Shown here piece after piece: positions 19,031 through 27,795 of a stretch of DNA of 64,000 bases (its first letter is position 1; each line of letters begins with the position of its first letter). Origin of the DNA: Microbacterium sp. SSM24. Lineage in GTDB: Bacteria > Actinomycetota > Actinomycetes > Actinomycetales > Microbacteriaceae. The stretch spans positions 992,001 to 1,056,000 of the forward strand of contig NZ_JAPDNQ010000001.1 of the NCBI RefSeq assembly GCF_025989145.1, written 5' to 3'. The translations under genes were made by a program, and so were the position numbers. A model generated the notes under the pieces. That model made no database searches, was not told the origin of the DNA, and worked only from the letters and a program-made list of their open reading frames with translations.

Positions 19031-19891
19031 TCACTCCGGGTCGAGAACGAAGTCGTAGTCGACCTCGTACCCGTCACCGCCGGCGCGCGGCCGCGGCGCG
19101 AGGATGAGTTCCGGCTTGACCGCCCCGGCGATGTCGTCTTCGTTGTGCGGGTCGCCCGGGAAGTAGAGCTGGGTGGTGAGCAGCTCGTGACCCGGGTGCG
19201 ACACCTTCAGGTGGAGATGCGCCGGCCTCCAGGCGTGCCAGCCTGCCGCGGCGATCAGCTGCCCGCAGGCGCCGTCCGTCGGAATCTGGTACGGCGCCGG
19301 CTCGATCGTGTGGATCTCGAAGCGACCCTCGTCGTTGGCGATGAACGTGCCGCGCAGGTTCCACTGCGGAACCCCCGGCGCGAACTGGGAGTAGAAGCCG
19401 AGATTGTCGGCGTGCCAGAGCTCGACCTTCGCGCCCGCCAGTGGTGCGCCGTCCACCGCGCGCACCTGACCCTGGAACAGCAGCGGTCGACCGGGCTCGT
19501 CGTCGCGCATCGGAATCGTGCCGTTCCACGGTTCCGTGGGGGCATCCGGCACATAGTAGGGGCCCTCGATCGTGCCCTTGCTGCCGGAGCGGTGATCGTT
19601 GGCGACCTCCTCGACGGAGTGCTCGACCCACACGTCCATGAACAACGGCCACTCGCCGTCCTCCCCCACCTTGATGAGCCACGCCTTCAGGGCGTTGTAC
19701 TCCTCGTAGGTGACGCGCTCCTCGATCACGGTCTCGTTGATCGCCTTGATCACTCGCGAGGCCAGCAGATCGACGCGCGCCTGATCGGTAGCGCCGCCTC
19801 CGCCGAGGCGCTGACGGAACTGCTCGGTGGCGGTCCGTCCTGATTCGGCAGCGCGCGCCGCCACTTCATCGACATAACTGGTGTCGCTCAT
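19031..19891 (-). CDS. catA: Catechol 1,2-dioxygenase
   Basis: A 286-aa intradiol dioxygenase that opens catechol to cis,cis-muconate. The four Fe(III) ligands are visible: Tyr167 (GFYSQF), Tyr201 (PYQIPTDG), His225 and His227 (RPAHLHLKV). The N-terminal helical domain (residues 40-105) and GPYYVPDAP are those of actinobacterial CatA and differ from hydroxyquinol dioxygenases. ATG at 19891 overlaps the catC stop, with GAAGGAG upstream. Cytosolic, Fe(III)-dependent. Confidence 0.94.
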   Translation of the reverse strand: MSDTSYVDEVAARAAESGRTATEQFRQRLGGGGATDQARVDLLASRVIKAINETVIEERVTYEEYNALKAWLIKVGEDGEWPLFMDVWVEHSVEEVANDHRSGSKGTIEGPYYVPDAPTEPWNGTIPMRDDEPGRPLLFQGQVRAVDGAPLAGAKVELWHADNLGFYSQFAPGVPQWNLRGTFIANDEGRFEIHTIEPAPYQIPTDGACGQLIAAAGWHAWRPAHLHLKVSHPGHELLTTQLYFPGDPHNEDDIAGAVKPELILAPRPRAGGDGYEVDYDFVLDPE

Positions 19892-20220
19892 TCCAACTCC
19901 TTCGTTGTTCCTTGGGGTGGTGCCCCGGCCGGCTGATCCGGTGGGGAGATGCGGGACGGATGCTGCGCCAACGGCGTGACGCGGATGCGCATGTAGGGGA
20001 AGAGGGGCAGCGCGCTGAGCAGCTCCTGCAGTTCGTCATTGCCCGAGACGTCGAAGATCGAGATGTTGGAGTACTCGCCGACGACGCGCCACAGTTCACG
20101 CCACCGACCGTCGCGCTGCAGCTCCTGGGAGTAGGCGCGCTCCCGATCCTTGATCTCCTGCGCGGTTGCGGGATCGAGATCGACCGGCAGATGCACATCC
20201 ATCCGCACGTGGTACAGCAT
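19888..20220 (-). CDS. catC: Muconolactone delta-isomerase
   Basis: A 110-aa small isomerase converting muconolactone to 3-oxoadipate enol-lactone. It has the family N-terminus (MLYHVRMDVHLP), RWRELWRVVGEYSNISIFDV and LPLFPYMRIRVTPLAQHPS. About 15 residues of Pro-rich tail extend beyond the usual end. Starts 3 bp after catB and ends in an ATGA overlap with catA. Confidence 0.93.
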   Translation of the reverse strand: MLYHVRMDVHLPVDLDPATAQEIKDRERAYSQELQRDGRWRELWRVVGEYSNISIFDVSGNDELQELLSALPLFPYMRIRVTPLAQHPSRISPPDQPAGAPPQGTTKELE

Positions 20221-20222
20221 GA

Positions 20223-21335
20223 TCAGGCCACCCGCGCATCGAGTCGGTAGAACGCGAGCTTGTCCTCGTCGATCCCCGCACCGACGCCGGGCACCGACGG
20301 CGCTTCAACGCGTCCGCCCGAGATCCGCAGCGGTTCGGCGATGAGGTCGTCGGCCATGTCGAGGAAGTTCGACAGCTCCGCCGCTCTGCGCGATGAGTGC
20401 GAGAACGCGGCGCCGAATGCCACCGTCGCGGTGCTGCCGATCTGAGTGTCGATCTGATTGCCCATGATGACCTCGATGCCGAGGCCCTCGGCAAGCGCCA
20501 GGATCTGCTGCGACTGGGTGAATCCGGTGCGCGCGGTCTTGATACTGAGCGCACTCGCCCCGCCGGTCATGAGCTCGCGCGCGGCATCTCCGAGCGTCGG
20601 CACGCTCTCGTCCGCCACGATCGGGATGCGGGAGTGCGTGACCAGACGCCGGCGTCCGAGCACCTCGGCGGCGTCGCAGGGCTCTTCGAAGAAGGTGATC
20701 CCGAGGTCGGCCGTGGCGTCGAGCACTTCCATCGCCTCCACTGCGGTCCAGCCGCGATTCGCGTCCAGGTACAGTTCGACGTCCGGGCCCAGCGCTTCTC
20801 TGAGGGCTCGGCACGCGTCGATGTCCAGCCGCAGCGGCCGGCGTCCCACCTTCACCTTGAAGACCTCGATGCCGTAGCGATCCCTGTGCTCGATGGCCTC
20901 GGCGACCATCTCCGGTCCGCTCGCGAATCCCACCATGTGCGACACCCGCAGCGAATCGGAGTGGCCGCCGAGCAGGCGGTGAACCGGCTGGCCCAGCGAC
21001 GTGCCGATCAGATCCCACAGCGCGATGTCCACCCCGCCCTTGGCTGCGACGTTGCCCACCGTCCTGTGCAGCCGGGCATGGATCTGCCCGCGATCGAGCG
21101 GGTTCGAGCCGATCAGCGCGGGCGCGAAGACCGTCTCGATGACGGCCGCGACGGATGCCTGCGTCTCCCCGTAGGTGTAGGGACGCGGTGGGATGTCGGC
21201 GACACCGACGATGCCCTCAGCGGTGCCGATACGAAGAAGCACATGCTCCAGCTCGAGCACTTCTCCGCTGGCGAAGCGCAAGGGCTTCCGCATGGGGATC
21301 CGGTAGGGCACAGCCTCGACTCGGTCGATGATCAT
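20223..21335 (-). CDS. catB: Muconate cycloisomerase
   Basis: A 370-aa enolase-superfamily enzyme turning cis,cis-muconate into muconolactone. The KVKVG motif provides Lys160/Lys162; metal ligands are Asp191 (YLDANRGW), the Glu of FFEEP and the Asp of ADES. ATG at 21335 overlaps the regulator stop (ATGA). The long in-frame extension to 21758 is non-coding shadow over the regulator gene. Confidence 0.93.
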   Translation of the reverse strand: MIIDRVEAVPYRIPMRKPLRFASGEVLELEHVLLRIGTAEGIVGVADIPPRPYTYGETQASVAAVIETVFAPALIGSNPLDRGQIHARLHRTVGNVAAKGGVDIALWDLIGTSLGQPVHRLLGGHSDSLRVSHMVGFASGPEMVAEAIEHRDRYGIEVFKVKVGRRPLRLDIDACRALREALGPDVELYLDANRGWTAVEAMEVLDATADLGITFFEEPCDAAEVLGRRRLVTHSRIPIVADESVPTLGDAARELMTGGASALSIKTARTGFTQSQQILALAEGLGIEVIMGNQIDTQIGSTATVAFGAAFSHSSRRAAELSNFLDMADDLIAEPLRISGGRVEAPSVPGVGAGIDEDKLAFYRLDARVA

Positions 21336-22312
21336 CGGATGCCCTTCTGCGACGCGAGAATGACTTTCTGAAGGAACGGGATGTAGCGCTGGAGCACGGG
21401 TGACTCGTCGCCCGTGCGCCAGGCGATCGCGAGCTGGACGGAGGGAGCATCGACGATCTCGCGGAACGACGTGTGCCCGAGGCTGAGCGCTGTGGCGGAT
21501 TCCGGCACGATCGCGCTTCCGACGCCGGCGGCGACGAGCGAGAGCAGCGTCGAGGTCTCGGAGACCCTCTGGTCCACCTTGAGCGCGATCCCGCGGCGCA
21601 GGCACTCGGCGGCGACGGTCTGCGAAACGGACGATTCTTCCGGATAGCCGACGAGCGGGTGAGACGCCAACTCCGTCAGCGACAGCCTCTCCCGCCTGCT
21701 CATCGCCGACCGCGACGGGATGGCGGCGATCAGTCGTTCTTCGAGGATGGGCGACCAATCCACCCCCGCCGAGTCCACCGGCGGTCGGAGCACCGCGACG
21801 TCGAGGCGGTGATCCACGAGCCGCTGCGTCAACTCGGGTGTGAGCAGTTCACCGACCACCTCCAGAGCCAGTCCGTCGAAGGCGGATGCCGACTCCCGGA
21901 ACACACGGGGCATGAGCCCGTAGGTCGCGGACCCGGTGAAGCCGATGCGCAGTGTGCCCTGAAGCCCCTGCCCCATCCGGCGTACGTCGGTTTCCAGCCG
22001 TTGAAGATCCTCGAGGAGTCGCCGGCCGCGGACGAGCAGGACCTCACCTGCTGCCGTCATGTCCACGCTCCTCGTTGTGCGATTGAGGAGTTTCGTCCCC
22101 AGCGAGTTCTCGAGCCGCCGAATCTGCTGCGAGAGGGGAGGCTGAGCCATCATCAAGCGCTCGGCCGCCCGTCCGAAGTGGCGTTCCTCAGCCACGGCGA
22201 TGAAGTACCTCAGCGCCCTGGTGTCGAGGAGGGGAACAGCGACTCGTCCCGACGACTGCAACGGTAGGCCGTCACCCTCGGGAGCAGAAATACCGAATGA
22301 GTCACGTTTCAT
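21332..22312 (-). CDS. LysR-family regulator (CatR-like)
   Basis: A 326-aa LysR regulator. Winged helix at about residues 30-90 with FGRAAERLMMAQPPLSQQIRRLE, then the two-lobed effector domain. Compared with relatives it has about 27 extra N-terminal residues if started at the ATG 22312; no closer ATG or GTG exists. No Shine-Dalgarno is evident, and GATACT about 12 bases upstream could be a -10, so a leaderless start is possible. It is transcribed with catB (ATGA overlap), not divergently as is usual for CatR. Confidence 0.88.
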   Translation of the reverse strand: MKRDSFGISAPEGDGLPLQSSGRVAVPLLDTRALRYFIAVAEERHFGRAAERLMMAQPPLSQQIRRLENSLGTKLLNRTTRSVDMTAAGEVLLVRGRRLLEDLQRLETDVRRMGQGLQGTLRIGFTGSATYGLMPRVFRESASAFDGLALEVVGELLTPELTQRLVDHRLDVAVLRPPVDSAGVDWSPILEERLIAAIPSRSAMSRRERLSLTELASHPLVGYPEESSVSQTVAAECLRRGIALKVDQRVSETSTLLSLVAAGVGSAIVPESATALSLGHTSFREIVDAPSVQLAIAWRTGDESPVLQRYIPFLQKVILASQKGIR

Positions 22313-22358
22313 ATTCAGAGAGTATCGATCCAGGACAGCAGCCGCTCCGGCGAGAAGA

Positions 22359-22393
22359 CCTCCGCCCCGGCACCAGCGGGCGCCGGGCGGAGG
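22359..22393 (-). terminator. Hairpin after the secreted GH3 gene
   Basis: CCTCCGCCC-C-GGC paired with GCCGGGCGGAGG: a 12-bp stem with one bulged C, about 16 bp after the beta-glucosidase stop. Separates it from the cat operon. Confidence 0.55.
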
Positions 22394-22408
22394 CATCCAC
22401 TGGGGGCG

Positions 22409-25201
22409 TCAGCGGACTCGCGCCTCGCCGGTCAGCCGGATGTCGTCGGACGATGAGCCGACGTACACCGGGAGCCGCCCGGACGGAGTGCGCCAGCGAT
22501 CGCGGTCCACGTCCCAGTACGACAAGGATTCCGGCGAGAGCGTCACCGTCACGCGTCGGCGTTCTCCGGGTCGCAGTTCGACCTGTGTCCAGCCTGCGAG
22601 CGCCTTCCCCGCCGTCTCGACCTGACGCGTGGGGAGATGGCCGACGTAGACCTGCACGGTCTCGATTCCGGCAACCTTCCCGGCGTTGCGAACGGTCACC
22701 TCGACCTCCAGCTTCTTCCCCTTGCCATTCGATCCCTTCGAGGCCTTCACCTGCAGGTTCGCGTACTCGTAGGTGGTGTACGAAAGTCCGTGACCGAACG
22801 CGTACTGCGGCTCGATCCCGAATTCCTCGTACCCGCGATAACCGACGAAGATCCCTTCGGTGAACTCCTGATTCACGCCGTCTCCGGGATACTGCTCCGG
22901 CGAGCTGACCGGAGTGCTGCCTTCGTCGACCGGGATGGTGATCGGCAGGCGGCCGGACGGATTCACGTCACCGAACAGGATCCGCGCGATGGCGTTGCCC
23001 TGCTCCTGCCCGCCGTACCAGGCCTGCAGGATCGCCGGCACTCCGCTCTCCCACTCGGATGTCTGGATCGCCGCGCCCGAGGTGAGGACGACGATCGTGC
23101 GGGGGTTGGCCGCCGCGACCTGCCGGATGAGCTCCTCCTGACCGTTCGGCAGATCAAGATCGGGCCGGTCCCCTCCCTCGCTGGAGTAGTCGCGGACGAC
23201 CACGATGGCCGCCTGCGAGTCGCGGGCGAGCGCCGCCGCCGCGACAGCCTGCGGCGCCACGACGCCTTCGGGCGGAGTCCAGCCGAGTTGGAACGTGGGT
23301 CCCGCGTCGGGCACCCCCGACTCGACGGGGTAGGCGAACTCCACTCGCAGGTCGTACTCGGTGCCGCCGGTCAGGTCCACCCTCGCGGTCGTGACCTGGG
23401 TCGTCGGGGTGCCGACCGTGGTCGCGACCGGCTCGTCGTCGAGGAACACGGTCGAGGACCCGTTGGTCGCGATGGACAGCTCGTACATGCCGTCGACCGG
23501 GGGCGTGAGCGTGCCCGTCCACCGCACCGAGGAATTGCCGTTGATCGACGCCGGTGGCGGGGACAGGTGCGGGGAGTTCGCGTTGAGCCCGCCGAACAGG
23601 AAGAAGCCGCCGTACAGGCCGGCATAAGGCTCGATGCGATCGAGAGCCGGTGTGCCGGAGAGCTCCGTGTTGAGGAAGTACTCCACCCGGAGGCCGTCAC
23701 CCGTTCCGCTGGGCGGCGTCAGGTAGTCCGACGCAATCGGGTCCGGTCCCGGAAGCAGGGCGGCGGATGTGACCGGATCGGTGCCCGGAAGATGGTTCAC
23801 TGCGACGCCGTCCGCTACGCGCGACTGGATTCCCTCGAGCGGACTCACGGTGTATGTCGGCTTGACGGCTGAGCTTCCGCCTCCTTGAACGACGACGTCG
23901 GCATCTGCACCGATGACGGCGATCGACCGCACCCGATCGTCGAGCGGGAGCGCGCTTTCGTTCTTCAGCAGAACCATCCCGCGTTCGGCGATGGCGCGCG
24001 CCTCGGCGCCATGCTCCGCCTCGGGCAGTGGTTCGATCACCGGCGGCAGATCGAACAGGCCCAGTGCGTACATCGGCCGCAGGATTCGCAGCACCGCATC
24101 ATTGATGCGGGACATCGGCACCTCGCCCGCGTTGACCGCGGCAATGAGCGGTCCGCAGAAGAAGCAGTTGCCGGGCTGTTCGTTCGGACTGAAGTTCCCC
24201 GGCATCTCCTGGTCCATCCCGCCGAGAATGGCGGGCACAGTGCTGTGAGTTGCGCCGTAGTCGCTCATCACCCAGCCTTGGAACTTCAGCTGCTGCTTCA
24301 GGATCATGTTGAGCAGTTCGTCGTTCTCGCAGGCGTACGTTCCGCCGACCTTGTTGAACGAGCACATCGCCGATCCCGGTCGACCATCTCGGACTCCGAT
24401 CGCGAACGGCCTCATATAGATCTCCTGCAGCGTGCGCTCGTCGATGACGGCGTTGCCGCCGAACAGCCGGTTGGTCTCCTGCGTGTAGACGTTGTAGTGC
24501 TTGATGTCGCCGATGACCGGATTGGACTGGATTCCCCGCAGTTGCGCGGCGCCGGTGGTTCCACTCAGCAGCGGGTCCTCGCCGAACGCCTCGAACGCTC
24601 GGCCGGCCTGCGCCACCCGCGCGATGTCGACGGCCGGTGACAGCAGCACGTTGTGACCCGTGCTGAAGGCCTCTTCGGCCGCGAGATCGCCGTACTGTTC
24701 GGCGAGCGCGGGCGCCCACGTGGCTGCCAGCGAGATGGGGGACGGCAGCTGTGTCGCGCGCTGTCCGTTCACATCCGGGTTGCCGATGCGGGTTCCTGCC
24801 GGGCCGTCCGCCATCGTGAGCGCCGGGATGCCCAGGCGTTCGATCGGTGCGTTGTAGAAGCCGAAGAAGTTGTTCAGCTCGCCGTGCAGCATGTCGACCT
24901 TCTCCTCGAGGGTCATCCGCTGCAGCATTGCCCGCGCTCGACGAGTCGCCTGCCGGTCCTCGTCCCAGCGGTCTCCCGGGGGCAGGGCCTGAGTGCGGCC
25001 GTCGATGAGCTCCTGAGAGGTGCTGGTTTCGTCGGGGGCCGTGTCGTCAGCGGCGATCGAGGCCGTCGGCAGACCCAGAACAGCGGCGGTGCACAGAGCC
25101 AGCGCGACGGTCGATCCGCGAGTGGAGGCGCGCAATCTCGATCGCCTTCTGAGCGGGGGCGCCGCCGTGTGTGCGCGTGCGGAATCGTATGAGAGCCTCA
25201 T
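22409..25201 (-). CDS. Secreted GH3 beta-glucosidase with PA14 domain
   Basis: A 930-aa glycoside hydrolase family 3 enzyme. Residues 1-50 form a signal peptide with an Arg-rich N-region (RRRSRLR), hydrophobic core and ASIA-ADD cleavage site. The (alpha/beta)8 domain has KHY at 234-236 and the nucleophile Asp314 in MSDYG. A PA14 carbohydrate-binding domain is inserted in the second GH3 domain (about 510-620: RWTGTLTPPVDGMYEL), and a fibronectin-III-like domain ends the protein. ATG at 25201 has GGAAGGA upstream; earlier codons are upstream non-coding. Probably removes glucose from plant glycosides outside the cell. Confidence 0.92.
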   Translation of the reverse strand: MRLSYDSARAHTAAPPLRRRSRLRASTRGSTVALALCTAAVLGLPTASIAADDTAPDETSTSQELIDGRTQALPPGDRWDEDRQATRRARAMLQRMTLEEKVDMLHGELNNFFGFYNAPIERLGIPALTMADGPAGTRIGNPDVNGQRATQLPSPISLAATWAPALAEQYGDLAAEEAFSTGHNVLLSPAVDIARVAQAGRAFEAFGEDPLLSGTTGAAQLRGIQSNPVIGDIKHYNVYTQETNRLFGGNAVIDERTLQEIYMRPFAIGVRDGRPGSAMCSFNKVGGTYACENDELLNMILKQQLKFQGWVMSDYGATHSTVPAILGGMDQEMPGNFSPNEQPGNCFFCGPLIAAVNAGEVPMSRINDAVLRILRPMYALGLFDLPPVIEPLPEAEHGAEARAIAERGMVLLKNESALPLDDRVRSIAVIGADADVVVQGGGSSAVKPTYTVSPLEGIQSRVADGVAVNHLPGTDPVTSAALLPGPDPIASDYLTPPSGTGDGLRVEYFLNTELSGTPALDRIEPYAGLYGGFFLFGGLNANSPHLSPPPASINGNSSVRWTGTLTPPVDGMYELSIATNGSSTVFLDDEPVATTVGTPTTQVTTARVDLTGGTEYDLRVEFAYPVESGVPDAGPTFQLGWTPPEGVVAPQAVAAAALARDSQAAIVVVRDYSSEGGDRPDLDLPNGQEELIRQVAAANPRTIVVLTSGAAIQTSEWESGVPAILQAWYGGQEQGNAIARILFGDVNPSGRLPITIPVDEGSTPVSSPEQYPGDGVNQEFTEGIFVGYRGYEEFGIEPQYAFGHGLSYTTYEYANLQVKASKGSNGKGKKLEVEVTVRNAGKVAGIETVQVYVGHLPTRQVETAGKALAGWTQVELRPGERRRVTVTLSPESLSYWDVDRDRWRTPSGRLPVYVGSSSDDIRLTGEARVR

Positions 25202-25452
25202 CGTCTCGTCCTTCCTTCTGCATGCACACCTGGGGGTGGTGCGCATTACATATGAGGAATAGGCGAGTATTCGATTCGTTGAGGCTCGTCGGGTTCTCGA
25301 CTCGTGCGCGAGTGTACGCCGATCGGGCGAGACCGCAATCCCCCTGGACGACGCGACGAGGCACCGCGTGCTTCCGATGGGGCATCGGGCTGTCACGGAA
25401 CTGCGGTCCGCCCACCGGCCCTACGTCCCGGCGCGCTTGTAGCGTGGGACCC
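25202..25452. promoter_or_regulatory. Divergent intergenic region, GH3 gene and flavoprotein reductase
   Basis: 251 bp without a gene. On the minus strand TATGTAAT (complement of 25247-25254) may be the -10 of the GH3 gene. The inverted repeat CCGATG-GGG-CATCGG (25374-25388) lies 65 bp before the reductase start, and TAGCGT just before the reductase ATG may be its -10, implying a very short leader. Confidence 0.35.
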
Positions 25453-26880
25453 ATGACAGCTCGGGAGTATGACGTCGTCGTGATCGGAGCCGGCCCGGTC
25501 GGCGAGAACGTTGCGGACCGCGCAAAGCACGGCGGTCTGTCGGTCGTCATCGTCGAGAGTGAGCTGGTCGGCGGCGAGTGCTCCTACTGGGCGTGCATGC
25601 CGTCGAAGACCCTGCTGCGCAGCGGCGCCGCTCTGCGCGCCGCCCGCGATGTCGACGGCGCCCGTCAGTCGGTCATCGGATCCGTCGATGTGGCGGCCGC
25701 CCTTCGCCGGCGCGACGCGATCGTGCACGATTGGGACGACACGTCGCAGGTGGACTGGCTCGAGAAGTCCGGGATCGACCTCGTGCGAGGACACGGTCGC
25801 CTCACGGGAGAGCGGGAGGTCTGCGTCCACGGCGGCGACGGCACGGAGTCGATCACCCTCACGGCACGGCATGCAGTCGTCGTGTCGACGGGGTCGGCGG
25901 CGTTGCTTCCCGACATCGAAGGCCTGAGGGATGCCGCGCCCTGGACGAGCCGCGATGCCACGGCGGTGCGGGCGGTGCCGTCCTCCCTCGTGATCCTCGG
26001 CGGCGGCGTGGTGGGCTGCGAGATGGCGACGCTCTTCTCGTCGTTCGGATGCGCAGTCACCGTGATCGCACGCTCGGGCCTACTCGGCTCGATGGAGCCT
26101 TTCGCGGGCGAGGCTGTCGCCCGGGCACTGCGTCAGGTCGGAGTCGACGTACGTACAGGCGTCGATGTCGTGGCGGCATCGCGCGAGCCAGGGGGCGACG
26201 TCGAACTCACGATGTCCGACGGATCCCGGCGGCGCGCGGCCGAGGTCCTCGTGGCGACCGGGCGCGTTCCGCGGACAGCTGACCTGGGGCTCGAGAGCAT
26301 CGGGATTGCTCCCGGATCATGGCTGGGTGTCGACGACACACTCCGCGTACGGGGTGTCGACTGGCTGTACGCCGTCGGAGACGTCAACCACCGCGCGCTC
26401 CAGACACACCAGGGCAAGTATCAGGCCCGCGCTGCGGGTGACGCGATCGTGGCGCGCGCCCGCGGAGCGGAAGTCGATGATGCACGATGGGGCAGGCACG
26501 TCGCCACCGCCGATCACGCCGCCGTGCCGCAGGTGACCTTCACCGATCCCGAAGTCGCCTCGGTCGGCCACACCGAGTCTTCGGCGCGCGCAGCCGGACT
26601 CGACATCCGCGTCCTCGACTACGACCTGTCGTGGGTGTCGGGCGCGAGCACTCACGCCGACCACTATCAGGGACGGGCTCGCGCGATCGTCGACACGGGC
26701 AGACGAGTTCTCGTCGGCGCGACCTTCGTCGGGCCCGATATCGCAGAGTTGCTGCACTCGGCGACGATCGCGATCGTCGGCGAGGTGCCGATAGATCGGC
26801 TGTGGCATGCCGTTCCCGCGTATCCGACCGTCAGCGAGGTGTGGCTGCGCTGGCTCGAAGAGCTCGGGCGCGAGCGCTGA
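25453..26880 (+). CDS. FAD-dependent pyridine nucleotide-disulfide oxidoreductase
   Basis: A 475-aa class I flavoprotein disulfide reductase (lipoamide dehydrogenase/mercuric reductase superfamily). FAD site VIGAGPVGENVA at 10-21, redox-active Cys43 and Cys48 (GGECSYWACMPSKT), NAD(P) site ILGGGVVGCEMA, and a C-terminal dimerisation domain. The end reads YPTVSEVWLRWLEEL: the usual catalytic His-Pro-Thr motif lacks its His. Physiological substrate unknown; it could be a mycothiol-type disulfide or an electron shuttle. The ATG at 25453 gives the family N-terminus; the frame upstream is non-coding. Confidence 0.88.
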   Translation: MTAREYDVVVIGAGPVGENVADRAKHGGLSVVIVESELVGGECSYWACMPSKTLLRSGAALRAARDVDGARQSVIGSVDVAAALRRRDAIVHDWDDTSQVDWLEKSGIDLVRGHGRLTGEREVCVHGGDGTESITLTARHAVVVSTGSAALLPDIEGLRDAAPWTSRDATAVRAVPSSLVILGGGVVGCEMATLFSSFGCAVTVIARSGLLGSMEPFAGEAVARALRQVGVDVRTGVDVVAASREPGGDVELTMSDGSRRRAAEVLVATGRVPRTADLGLESIGIAPGSWLGVDDTLRVRGVDWLYAVGDVNHRALQTHQGKYQARAAGDAIVARARGAEVDDARWGRHVATADHAAVPQVTFTDPEVASVGHTESSARAAGLDIRVLDYDLSWVSGASTHADHYQGRARAIVDTGRRVLVGATFVGPDIAELLHSATIAIVGEVPIDRLWHAVPAYPTVSEVWLRWLEELGRER

Positions 26881-26929
26881 ACAGCGGTGGGTCGCCGTCT
26901 CCGGCACCCGCGGCCGTCGTGAAGCCTTC

Positions 26930-27640
26930 CTAGATGGCCGCGACACCGACGGTGAGACCGCCGCACACGTAGAGGGTCTGCCCCGTCACGAACCCCGAAC
27001 GCCCGTCGAGGAAGTAGCCCGCGGCGTGCGCCACATCTTCGGGCGTCCCCAGCCGCCCCACCGGCACCGACTCGACGATCGCTCGCGTGCGCGGGGAGTC
27101 GGACGGGTTCGCCTTCATGAAAAGCTCGGTTGCGATCGGGCCGGGGCCGATCGCGTTGACGGTGATTCCGCGCGCACCCAATTCCAGAGCCCACACTCGC
27201 GTGACGCCGATCAGTCCGGCCTTCGCGGCGGCATAGGCGGTGCGCAGTTCCTTCCCGAGAACTGCGCGGGAGGACATGTTCACGATCCGCCCGAACCCCG
27301 CCGCGGCCATCCCCGGCACGAGCGCCTGGGTGCATTGGATCGCTGCTCGGAGGTTGAGCGCGAACGAGCTGTCCAGGTCTTCCAAGCTCTGGCTCTCGAG
27401 GGATGCCGGGAACACAGCCCCGACGTTGTTCACCAAGCGAGTGACCGGACCGTCCTCCAGCGTCTCCTTCAGCGCGGCCGCTGTGCTGTCGCTATCCGAC
27501 AGATCCGCGATCACCGACCTGCCTGCGACGGAGGCGACGCGGTCGATGACCGTGACATCCCACCCCTGCGCGAGGCCGTGCCGAGCGATCGCGAGGCCGA
27601 TGCCCGCGGCTCCACCCGTGACCAGCAGTCGCTCCACCAT
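26930..27640 (-). CDS. Short-chain dehydrogenase/reductase
   Basis: A 236-aa classical SDR: NAD(P) motif VTGGAAGIG (residues 7-15), NNVG near 80, catalytic Ser in NMSS, and Tyr/Lys in AYAAAKAG. ATG at 27640 has GAGGAGG about 9 bases upstream; the longer frame to 27820 crosses the LysR promoter. Divergent from the LysR regulator at 27796, which probably controls it. Substrate unknown. Confidence 0.9.
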   Translation of the reverse strand: MVERLLVTGGAAGIGLAIARHGLAQGWDVTVIDRVASVAGRSVIADLSDSDSTAAALKETLEDGPVTRLVNNVGAVFPASLESQSLEDLDSSFALNLRAAIQCTQALVPGMAAAGFGRIVNMSSRAVLGKELRTAYAAAKAGLIGVTRVWALELGARGITVNAIGPGPIATELFMKANPSDSPRTRAIVESVPVGRLGTPEDVAHAAGYFLDGRSGFVTGQTLYVCGGLTVGVAAI

Positions 27641-27731
27641 GTCAACACGCCCTCCTCGCGAACCGCCCTGTCCTGGCGGAAACGCTAGCCCGTTGTCCCA
27701 ACCGAACCAGTGCACTCGTCGCTCGTCAAAT

Positions 27732-27766
27732 ACCAGTGGTCGCGGCTTTGATACGCGGGGGATAAT
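27732..27766. promoter_or_regulatory. SDR-LysR divergent promoter region
   Basis: GATAAT at 27761-27766 is a good -10 for the LysR gene, with a matching TATTAT on the opposite strand for the SDR. Neither has a clear -35, as expected for activator-dependent promoters. ACCAGTGGT (27732-27740) is a small palindrome at the place where a LysR box would sit. Confidence 0.4.
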
Positions 27767-27795
27767 AATGTCGACCGAATCGGGGAGGATCCGAC

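Noticed and set aside
19031-19891. Hydroxyquinol 1,2-dioxygenase as identity of the intradiol dioxygenase
   Set aside because: The adjacent catB and catC, and the CatA-type N-terminal domain, indicate catechol; the nearby maleylacetate reductase alone does not outweigh this.
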